Shown here: piece after piece, positions 1 to 5,598 of the stretch
How the letters are laid out: the number at the start of each line of letters is the position of its first letter
Numbering within the stretch: position 1 is the stretch's first letter
NCBI GenBank assembly: GCA_903847545.1
Contig: CAINDZ010000711.1
Location: forward strand, 1-7,121
DNA length: 7,121 nucleotides
Origin: an uncultured bacterium
Lineage (GTDB): Bacteria > Krumholzibacteriota > Krumholzibacteriia > LZORAL124-64-63
Direction of reading: 5' to 3'
Notes under the pieces: model-generated
Told to the model about the DNA's origin: nothing
Database searches by the model: none
Seen by the model: the letters and a program-made list of their open reading frames with translations, nothing else
Position numbers and translations under genes: made by a program

Positions 1-31
1 AACGGCGGGCGGTCGAGTTCCGGGTGCCGAA

Positions 32-61
32 TTGACACCGGCCCCGGGGGGCGGGTAGCAT
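32..61 (+). promoter_or_regulatory. Candidate sigma70-type promoter of the symporter gene
   Basis: A perfect -35 hexamer TTGACA lies at 32-37 and a -10-like TAGCAT (4 of 6 consensus) at 56-61, with an 18-nt spacer. The predicted transcription start near 68 would leave a leader of under 30 nt before the GTG start at 96. The spacer is extremely G/C-rich. The assignment is by consensus match only. Confidence 0.45.
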
Positions 62-95
62 CCGGCGGTCCTGCGGCGCCCGCGGCGCGCCTTTC

Positions 96-1421
96 GTGAC
101 CATCTTCCGTGAAACGGCGGCCCCCGTGGCGAAGTTCCGCCTGGCGAGCGTTCCCCTGCACACCCGCATGCTGGCCGGCGGTCTGGTCGGCGCCGGGGCG
201 GGCATCGCCGCCCACGTCCTGCTGCAGGGCGACCCCGCGCTGGCGGGGTTCGTCAAGTACGTGGCCCAGCCCATGGGCCAGCTCTACATCCGCCTGCTGT
301 TCATGCTGGTCATTCCGCTCGTCGTGCCGGCCCTGGCCCTGGGCATCGCCGGCCTGGGCGACCTGCGCCACGTCGGGCGCATCGGCGTGCGCACGCTGGC
401 CTATACGGTGGCCGTCTCGACCATCGCCGTGGTGCTGGGCCTGGGGCTGACGAACCTGCTGCGCCCGGGCGACGGCATGTCGGCCGACGCCAAGGCCCGC
501 CTGCTGGCCGGCGCCGGCGAGCGCGCGGCGGCGGTCACCGGCGGCGCGGCGCCCAAGTCGGGGCTCGACCTCATCATCCAGATCGTCCCGCGCAACCCGG
601 TCTCGGCGATGGCCGAGGGCGACATGCTGGCGGTGATGTTCTTCGCGCTGATGCTGGGCATCGGCCTGGCCGTCACGCGCACCGAGGCCGCGCGGAAGTT
701 CGAGGGCGCGCTCGAGGGCCTTTACGACGTGACGATGCGGCTGATCGGGATGGTCATCTCGATCTCGCCCCTCGGCGTCGCGGCGCTGCTGTTCACGCTG
801 ACGGCGCAGCTGGGCTACGAGGTGCTGGGGCAGCTCGCGCGCTACGTCGGCGTGGTGCTGCTGGCGCTGGTCATCCACCAGTTCGTGGTCTACTCGGCGC
901 TGGTGCGCACGCTGGGCGGGATGTCGCCGCGCCGGTTCTTCGGCGGCGTGCAGGAGGCGATGATCACCGCGTTCTCGACCTCGTCCAGCAACGCCACGCT
1001 GCCGACGGCGCTGAAGGTGGCCGAGGAGAACCTGAAGCTGCCCACGCACGTCAGCCGCTTCGTGCTGACGATCGGCGCCACCGCCAACCAGAACGGCACC
1101 GCGCTGTTCGAGGGCGTCACGGCGCTGTTCCTGGCGCAGTTCTACGGCGTCGACCTGTCGCTGGGGCAGCAGTTCGTGGTGATGGTGATCTGCATCCTCG
1201 GCGGCATCGGCACCGCGGGCGTGCCGGCGGGCTCGCTGCCGGTCATCGCGATGATCCTGGGCACCATCGGCGTGCCGGTCGAGGGCATCGGCCTGATCCT
1301 GGGCGTCGATCGCTTCCTGGACATGTGCCGCACCACGCTGAACGTGACGGGTGACCTGGCCGCGGCCGTGGTGGTCTCGCGCGGCGAGGGCCCGGCCGAC
1401 CCGCGCGGCGCGATGGACTAG
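96..1421 (+). CDS. Dicarboxylate/amino acid:cation symporter (DAACS/SDF family)
   Basis: This is an inner-membrane secondary transporter of the Glt/DctA family, expected to import an acidic amino acid or C4-dicarboxylate with cations. The 441 residues match a full-length member. Family signatures are visible: the serine-rich hairpin-1 motif STSSSNATLP (294-303), the TM7 motif NQNGT (331-335), the GTAGVPAG hairpin-2 region, and the TM8 motif beginning D405 (DRFLDMCRTTLNVTGD). R412 matches the arginine that binds the side-chain carboxylate in Glt_Ph, so an acidic substrate is likely. N416 and D420 match its sodium-site residues. N333 replaces the usual Asp of NMDGT. The GTG start at 96 has no clear ribosome binding site; the in-frame GTG at 126 is the alternative, and both precede the conserved region starting near VPLHTR. 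The gene stands alone and its stop is 7 nt from the convergent neighbour's stop. Confidence 0.95.
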   Translation: MTIFRETAAPVAKFRLASVPLHTRMLAGGLVGAGAGIAAHVLLQGDPALAGFVKYVAQPMGQLYIRLLFMLVIPLVVPALALGIAGLGDLRHVGRIGVRTLAYTVAVSTIAVVLGLGLTNLLRPGDGMSADAKARLLAGAGERAAAVTGGAAPKSGLDLIIQIVPRNPVSAMAEGDMLAVMFFALMLGIGLAVTRTEAARKFEGALEGLYDVTMRLIGMVISISPLGVAALLFTLTAQLGYEVLGQLARYVGVVLLALVIHQFVVYSALVRTLGGMSPRRFFGGVQEAMITAFSTSSSNATLPTALKVAEENLKLPTHVSRFVLTIGATANQNGTALFEGVTALFLAQFYGVDLSLGQQFVVMVICILGGIGTAGVPAGSLPVIAMILGTIGVPVEGIGLILGVDRFLDMCRTTLNVTGDLAAAVVVSRGEGPADPRGAMD

Positions 1422-1437
1422 ATCCCCGCTAGATCCC
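1418..1437. repeat. 9-bp direct repeat containing both convergent stop codons
   Basis: CTAGATCCC occurs at 1418-1426 and 1429-1437, an 11-bp period. The first copy supplies the TAG stop of the symporter on the plus strand. The second copy supplies, on the complementary strand, the TAG stop of the envelope protein gene. No hairpin with a T-tract is present, so there is no intrinsic terminator between the convergent genes. Confidence 0.6.
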
Positions 1438-2622
1438 GAACGTGAAGCCGGCGCCGAACGTCCAGAAGTCCGCGATCGCATCCTCCTGCACGCCCACCCG
1501 GAACTGCCTGCGGACGAACACGCCGTAGTCGTGCCCCTTCGCGTCGCGCACGCGCCAGCCCGCGCCCAGGTGCGCGCCCGGCCGCAACTCGTTCGCCAGC
1601 GACAGGCCCGCGCCGCCGGCGGCCCACGGGCCGCTGCGCGCGGCCGTCGCCTGGAGGCGGAGGTCGAAGCTCATCGTCGCGACCGCCGGCACGTGCGTCA
1701 TCTCGTTGCTGGTCGTGCGCGCCGGCACGTCGATCGTGGTCTGCAGGGCGTTGTAGCGGATCGCCGGGCCGTACTCCAGGCGCGACGACGCGCGGCTGAG
1801 CAGCGCCAACCCGACGGCGCCCCCGGACGACGCCAGGGGGTCCTCGGACCCGGTCGACCACCCCGCCTCGAGCAGCAGGCGCTGCGGTGTTCGCGTCTTC
1901 TTCTGCGCCTCGGCCATCACCGCGCCGCGATCGTCGTCCTCGGGCGGCAACCGGTCGGCGAGACCGGGCGGGTACACCGTGTACCAGGCCTCGGTGAAGG
2001 CCCCGACGCCGCCGCCGATCAGGGTGATCGGCAGGCCGATGGCCATGATGCCCACCATCGTCCCGGTGAGCACGTAGCTGACGCGCTTGCTTCCGCCGAC
2101 GTCGTCGTGGTCCGGCACGGAGAACCCGAGCGCCGCCCCGAGGCCGCCGCCGAGCAGCATCCCCACGGCGCCCGCGACATGGGCGCCTTCCTCGGCGCCC
2201 GAACGGTGCTGCTCCACGCGCGCGACGTCGCCGAGGGCGATGCCGGGCGCGCCCTCCAGCCACAGGCTGTCCGCGGTGACGCGCGCCGGCTTGCCCTGCC
2301 ACGTCTCGCGCGAGTACAGGGTGACGCGCAGGGGGTGCCTCTTGCCGAGGCGTTCCACGAGGCCGGGCAGGCCGGCGGTGGCGTCCATCGCGGCCGGTGT
2401 TGCGTCCGGTGGAGCGGGCGCGGCAACGGGCGCTGTTGCGGGCGTGGGTGCGGCCGCCGTGTCGGCGGGCGCGGGCCGCCGGCTCTCCAGCGAGAACTGC
2501 GCCGTCGCCGGCGTCGTCCAGGCCAGCGCCAGCAGGGCGCAGGCCGTCATCGGCAAGGACATCCTCGACAGGGACATCATCGACAAGGCCGTCATCATCG
2601 AATGGGGGATCCGCATTTTCAT
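1429..2622 (-). CDS. Secreted glycine-zipper / outer-membrane barrel-like protein (downstream paralogue)
   Basis: No named family is recognised. From ATG 2622 the protein is 397 aa. It has a Met-rich signal peptide, with likely cleavage after TTPATA near residue 41, then a Pro/Ala-rich linker (about 45-85). A short beta-rich segment follows (about 98-140, LRVTLYSRETWQGKPARVTADSLWLEG...GDVARVE), resembling an SH3/LSm-like strand module. Next come glycine-zipper-like helices (about 147-168 and 186-209). The C-terminal half (about 248-397) alternates short hydrophobic strands with turns and ends in FWTFGAGFTFGI, as expected of a small outer-membrane barrel. The start was chosen because its ATG overlaps the upstream TGA (ATGA, 2619-2622), indicating translational coupling, and because the signal peptide begins there. 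Residues 8-27 consist of four pentapeptides from a 15-nt tandem repeat. The protein resembles the upstream gene product in domain order and C-terminus. An envelope location is well supported; function is unknown. Confidence 0.85.
   Translation of the reverse strand: MKMRIPHSMMTALSMMSLSRMSLPMTACALLALAWTTPATAQFSLESRRPAPADTAAAPTPATAPVAAPAPPDATPAAMDATAGLPGLVERLGKRHPLRVTLYSRETWQGKPARVTADSLWLEGAPGIALGDVARVEQHRSGAEEGAHVAGAVGMLLGGGLGAALGFSVPDHDDVGGSKRVSYVLTGTMVGIMAIGLPITLIGGGVGAFTEAWYTVYPPGLADRLPPEDDDRGAVMAEAQKKTRTPQRLLLEAGWSTGSEDPLASSGGAVGLALLSRASSRLEYGPAIRYNALQTTIDVPARTTSNEMTHVPAVATMSFDLRLQATAARSGPWAAGGAGLSLANELRPGAHLGAGWRVRDAKGHDYGVFVRRQFRVGVQEDAIADFWTFGAGFTFGI
2542..2601 (-). repeat. Four-copy 15-nt in-frame tandem repeat in a signal-peptide coding region
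   Basis: Four consecutive 15-nt units (2542-2556, 2557-2571, 2572-2586, 2587-2601) share a pattern like GGACATCATCGACAA. On the minus strand they encode the pentapeptides SMMTA, LSMMS, LSRMS and LPMTA, residues 8-27 of the envelope protein. The unit is a multiple of three, so gain or loss of a copy would change the length of the signal peptide without shifting the frame. The units are diverged from each other, so the array may be old. Confidence 0.7.
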
Positions 2623-3701
2623 GGCCCGAACACCAGTCCCGCGCTGAAGGTCCAGAACGGCGGCGGGTCGTCGTCCGGGTTCGTGAACGGGAAGTGGTAG
2701 CGCGCCGCGAAGGTGACCGCGCGCGCGCCGTCGTCGCGCCAGCGCAGGCCGCCGCCGACATGGCCGGCCAGGAAGAGGTCGTCCTGAACGCGCCAGCCGA
2801 CGCCGCCGCTGGCGAACGGGCGCCACCCGGGCGCCAGGGCGTTGACGCGGACGTCGAGGCCGGCGCCGAAGGCCAGCGAGGTGGCGTGCTCGTACGTGCC
2901 CCACGGCGTCTCGCGCAGGTCGACGCCGCGCACGTTGTGCAACTCGACCACGGGTCCCATCTCGATACGACCGGACGTGCGTTGCAGCAGCGCCAGGCGC
3001 CCCGACAAGCCGTGTCCGTCGACGACCATGTCCGTCGCCTGGGCGTACCCGGGCTCGAGGGCCAGGCGTGTGCGCCGGCGCGGACGCTCGACGGACCGCG
3101 GCCAGATGGTGTCCCAGCCCCTGTCGAGCGCGCCGACGCCCGCCCCGATGCCGCTGCCGAGGGCGGCGCCGATGGCGGCGCCCGCGCCGACGCCGATCAC
3201 GACGCCGACGGCTGCGTTCGAGTCGCCCGACTCGTCGAACGAGGCGATGAGCAACCCGATGAGTCCCCCGAGGGCGCCGACCGTGACGGCCCCCGTGCGC
3301 GCGCCGATGCTGGCGCCCGCCTGCATGGAGCGCCGGTCCTGCCGGATCTCCGTGATCTCACCCAGCGGCGCGCGCAGGAAGCGCGTCGCCGCGGTCACCG
3401 TGAACTCGGACCCGTCCCGGAGCGCCGTCGTCAGCAGGAGCGTGTCGGCCTCGACGCGATGGGGAAAGCCCTCGAGCGTGGTCCCGTCGGCGAGCATCAC
3501 CTGCAGCGCCGTGTTGGCGTCGACGGTGGCCAGGAGCAGGCGCAGGTCGCGCGAGGGCGCGGGCGATGGTGATAGTGACGTCGATGTTGGCGTCGACGAC
3601 GGCGGCGGCGTCGGCTCGGCCGCGACGGCGGCGGTCGCGAGCAGCGCGAGCAGGGCGAGCCGCGCGGCGGTGGGCCAAAAACGGAGTCTCGGTGTCTTCA
3701 A
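2619..3701 (-). CDS. Secreted glycine-zipper / outer-membrane barrel-like protein (upstream paralogue)
   Basis: Not a named family. The 360-aa product has a clean signal peptide (MKTPRLRFWPTAARLALLAL..., cleavage probably after AVA near residue 27 or 28) and a Pro/Ser/Thr linker (29-50). A beta-rich module follows (about 52-122: LLATVDANTALQVMLADGTTLEGF...GEITEIRQ). A long glycine zipper (about 127-192) ends in LDRGWDTIWP, and a C-terminal barrel-like region (about 210-360) ends FWTFSAGLVFGP. This architecture occurs in envelope proteins of several GC-rich uncultured diderm phyla (recalled, not searched). TTG 3701 is preferred as start because GGGGGGA lies 6 nt upstream and the signal peptide begins naturally there. 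The in-frame ATG at 3716 (365 aa) has no ribosome binding site and would lie only about 9 nt after the predicted transcription start. It is the first gene of a two-gene operon and its TGA overlaps the next ATG. Function unknown. Confidence 0.85.
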   Translation of the reverse strand: MKTPRLRFWPTAARLALLALLATAAVAAEPTPPPSSTPTSTSLSPSPAPSRDLRLLLATVDANTALQVMLADGTTLEGFPHRVEADTLLLTTALRDGSEFTVTAATRFLRAPLGEITEIRQDRRSMQAGASIGARTGAVTVGALGGLIGLLIASFDESGDSNAAVGVVIGVGAGAAIGAALGSGIGAGVGALDRGWDTIWPRSVERPRRRTRLALEPGYAQATDMVVDGHGLSGRLALLQRTSGRIEMGPVVELHNVRGVDLRETPWGTYEHATSLAFGAGLDVRVNALAPGWRPFASGGVGWRVQDDLFLAGHVGGGLRWRDDGARAVTFAARYHFPFTNPDDDPPPFWTFSAGLVFGP

Positions 3702-3731
3702 GGCGCATCCCCCCATGCGTGTTGGAGGGTG

Positions 3732-3760
3732 ATCGTACGGGTTTTGCCGAGCGCTGTCGA
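3732..3760 (-). promoter_or_regulatory. Candidate promoter of the envelope-protein operon
   Basis: Read on the minus strand, TCGACA (5 of 6 to the -35 consensus, positions 3760-3755) and TACGAT (4 of 6 to the -10 consensus, 3737-3732) are separated by exactly 17 nt. The predicted transcript would start near 3725, giving a leader of about 24 nt to the TTG at 3701. It lies in the divergent space between the operon and the plus-strand membrane-protein gene. Assignment is by consensus only. Confidence 0.4.
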
Positions 3761-3818
3761 TCATGGCGTGTGCGCGCCTCTTGTGCGACAATGGGCAGGG
3801 CCGTCGAAAGGGGTGAAC

Positions 3819-4352
3819 GTGCGCATCCCGCGTGCCTTGTGGTGGCTGGTGGTGGTGGCGGTGTCGGCCGGCGTGGTCGCCCTGGACCTGGCCACCGGGC
3901 CGTACATCCAGTTCCCCATCCTGTTCATCGTCCCGGTCGGCCTGGCTGCCTGGCATCTCGGCCGCTGGCCGGCGGTGGGCTTCACCGTGGTCCTGGTGGG
4001 TGCGCGCCTGGGCATCGCGCTGGGCCTGGAAGACCACCTGACCCCGCACTGGGCCGCGGTGGTCAACGCCGTCATCCGCCTGCTCGTGCTGCTGGGCCTG
4101 GTGGTCGTTGTCGGAGTCGTGCAGCAGCGCCGGGCGCTGGCGGCCCGCGTGCAGGAACTGGAAGGCATCCTGCCCATCTGTTCCTTCTGCAAGAAGATCC
4201 GGCGCGAGGACGGCAGTTGGGAACAGGTCGAGGTGTACGTGAGCCGTCACTCGGCCGCGCACTTCAGCCACGGCCTGTGCGATGGGTGTCTCAAGGAACA
4301 CTACCCGGAACATTACCACCAGGTCCGGGCGGAATCGCCGCCGACCGCCTGA
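3819..4352 (+). CDS. Four-helix membrane protein with C-terminal CxxC...CxxC (LPICSFCKKIR) domain
   Basis: The 177-aa protein has four hydrophobic helices (about 8-26, 30-48, 51-69 and 78-101). A short charged helix follows (QQRRALAARVQELEG, 102-116), then a compact domain starting LPICSFCKKIR with C121-x2-C124, W134, an FSHG motif (149-152) and C154-x2-C157 before HYPEHY. This domain is familiar as a C-terminal appendage of PAS, GAF or receiver sensor proteins in GC-rich Gram-negatives. Its four cysteines suggest bound zinc or a redox centre, but its activity is not established. Here it joins directly to a sensor-like membrane region, with no kinase or cyclase domain. The GTG at 3819 was chosen because AAGGGG lies 5 nt upstream and the first helix starts soon after. 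The frame is open back to 3729, but that adds non-hydrophobic residues from the promoter region. The methyltransferase gene follows after 62 nt. A signalling or redox-sensing role is inference. Confidence 0.85.
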   Translation: MRIPRALWWLVVVAVSAGVVALDLATGPYIQFPILFIVPVGLAAWHLGRWPAVGFTVVLVGARLGIALGLEDHLTPHWAAVVNAVIRLLVLLGLVVVVGVVQQRRALAARVQELEGILPICSFCKKIRREDGSWEQVEVYVSRHSAAHFSHGLCDGCLKEHYPEHYHQVRAESPPTA

Positions 4353-4414
4353 TCGCCGGTCCTGATCCCCAGCCCGGACGCGACCGTGCCGGGCAACGCC
4401 AACCAGGAGATCGC

Positions 4415-5107
4415 GTGGACGGATCCGCCGCCGCGGCGCGCCGCACGGGGCCCAGCCCCTGGCTCGACATCCCGCTGGACGCCTACGAGGCGCACATGGC
4501 ACTGCCCGAGGTGGGGCAGGCGCCCATGCTGGCCGACATCTTCGGCGCCCTGCTGCGCGAGCACCTGCCCGAGACCGTCGCCGTGCTCGGCTGCGCCGGC
4601 GGCAACGGGCTCGAGCGCATCGACCCCGCCGCCACGTCGCGCGTCGTCTGCGTGGACATCAACCAGCAGTACCTCGATGTGCTGCGCGAGCGCCACCAGG
4701 GCCGCTTCGCGCGGCTGCAGACGACTTGCCTGGACATCGAGCGGCGGCTCGTCCTGTGCGAACCCGTGTCCCTGGTCTGGGCCGCGCTGCTGTTCGAGTA
4801 CGTGGACCCGTGCGCGGCGATGAACCGCATCGCCCACCTGATCGCCGACGACGGCATCCTGGCGACCGTCGTCCAGGAACACGACACCGACAGGCCGGCC
4901 GTCACGCCGTCGCCCTACACCTGCCTCGAGGCCCTGGCCCCGGCGCTGCGCCACGTGGCGCCGTCGCGCCTGGCCGCGCTGGCCGCCGGCCTGGGCTTGT
5001 ACGAGATGCGCCGCCAGCGCGTGGCGACGGCCGCCGGCAAGCACTTCACGGTGCAGGTCTTCCAGCGCGACCCCGTCGCCATGGACCCGGACGAAGGCGA
5101 GGCCTGA
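4415..5107 (+). CDS. Class I SAM-dependent methyltransferase
   Basis: This is a cytoplasmic 230-aa protein with a Rossmann-type SAM-binding core. Motif I is VAVLGCAGGNG (55-65). The acidic residue ending strand 2 is D81 in VVCVDIN, expected to contact the SAM ribose. D107 in TTCLDIE is at the usual adenine-side position, and SLVWAALLFEYVD (119-131) is motif IV. The N-terminal WLDIPLDAYEAHMALPEVGQ (16-35) is a conserved-looking cap that could help bind substrate. The substrate cannot be read from the sequence. GTG 4415 is chosen because AGGAGA (4405-4410) lies at good spacing; the frame remains open further upstream only as an artefact of high GC. Its TGA overlaps the next ATG by one base (TGATG), so it is probably translated together with the DinB-family gene. 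Confidence 0.88.
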   Translation: MDGSAAAARRTGPSPWLDIPLDAYEAHMALPEVGQAPMLADIFGALLREHLPETVAVLGCAGGNGLERIDPAATSRVVCVDINQQYLDVLRERHQGRFARLQTTCLDIERRLVLCEPVSLVWAALLFEYVDPCAAMNRIAHLIADDGILATVVQEHDTDRPAVTPSPYTCLEALAPALRHVAPSRLAALAAGLGLYEMRRQRVATAAGKHFTVQVFQRDPVAMDPDEGEA

Positions 5108-5598
5108 TGGACACGATGTACACTTCCGCCGCCCTGCTGGACCTGCACGAGCGCGCCCACCGCAACCTGCGCGCCCTGCTCGACCACTGCCGCACCCTGT
5201 CGCCCGACGAACTGAACCGCACGCTGGCGGGCTTCGGCTACCCCACCGTGCGCCTGCAATTGCACCACATGATCGGCGCGCAGGAATACTGGCTGGGCGT
5301 GCTCAACGGCATCGTCGACCCCGACGACGACGACACGGCCTTCCCCGACATCGACGCCCTCGAGGCCTGGCGCGCGCAAACCTTCGCCGCCACCGAGTCG
5401 TGGCTGCGCCACGCCGACGCCGCGACCCTCAACACCGCCCGCCCCTTCATGACGTGGGGCGGCCGCGAGCGCACGATGGTCCCCGCGCACGTCCTGCTGC
5501 GCACGCAGATGCACCTCTACCATCACCAGGGCCAGGTCACGGCGATGTGCCGCCTGTTGGACAAGCCGATCGGCGGCCTGGATTTCCCCGTCTTCTGA
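5107..5598 (+). CDS. DinB-family (four-helix, metal-binding) protein
   Basis: The 163-aa product has the size and pattern of the DinB/YfiT-like superfamily. These are four-helix proteins binding a metal through three histidines; characterised members include bacillithiol- and mycothiol-dependent transferases. Likely ligands are H53 or H54 (LHHMIGAQEYW) and H136 and H140 in HLYHHQGQV, which reproduces the HxxxH-x-GQ signature on the last helix. E60, Y61 and W62 match the aromatic stretch after the first histidine. ATG 5107 overlaps the methyltransferase stop; a second Met at residue 4 is a weaker alternative. Overlap with the upstream gene suggests the two act on related substrates, possibly in thiol-dependent detoxification, which is inference. 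The last 62 bp overlap the HNH gene on the opposite strand. Confidence 0.93.
   Translation: MDTMYTSAALLDLHERAHRNLRALLDHCRTLSPDELNRTLAGFGYPTVRLQLHHMIGAQEYWLGVLNGIVDPDDDDTAFPDIDALEAWRAQTFAATESWLRHADAATLNTARPFMTWGGRERTMVPAHVLLRTQMHLYHHQGQVTAMCRLLDKPIGGLDFPVF

Noticed and set aside
1351..2761. Long open frames on both strands overlapping the envelope operon (for example plus strand 1351-2700, minus strand 1418-2761)
   Set aside because: They are Arg/Ala/Pro-rich, low-complexity translations typical of wrong frames in high-GC DNA. The chosen minus-strand frames have signal peptides, a glycine zipper and barrel-like ends.
3764..3792. Promoter for the membrane-protein gene using GACAAT (3787-3792) as -10
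   Set aside because: The -10 matches 4 of 6, but no acceptable -35 hexamer lies 16-18 nt upstream.
3566..4414. Upstream extension of the methyltransferase frame
   Set aside because: The translated stretch is Pro/Gly/Arg-rich with no fold signature and overlaps the membrane-protein gene. A good ribosome binding site precedes GTG 4415.
3702..4502. Upstream extension of the envelope-protein frame to 4502
   Set aside because: It would be antisense to the membrane-protein and methyltransferase genes and its residues are low-complexity. The signal peptide and ribosome binding site place the start at 3701 or 3716.
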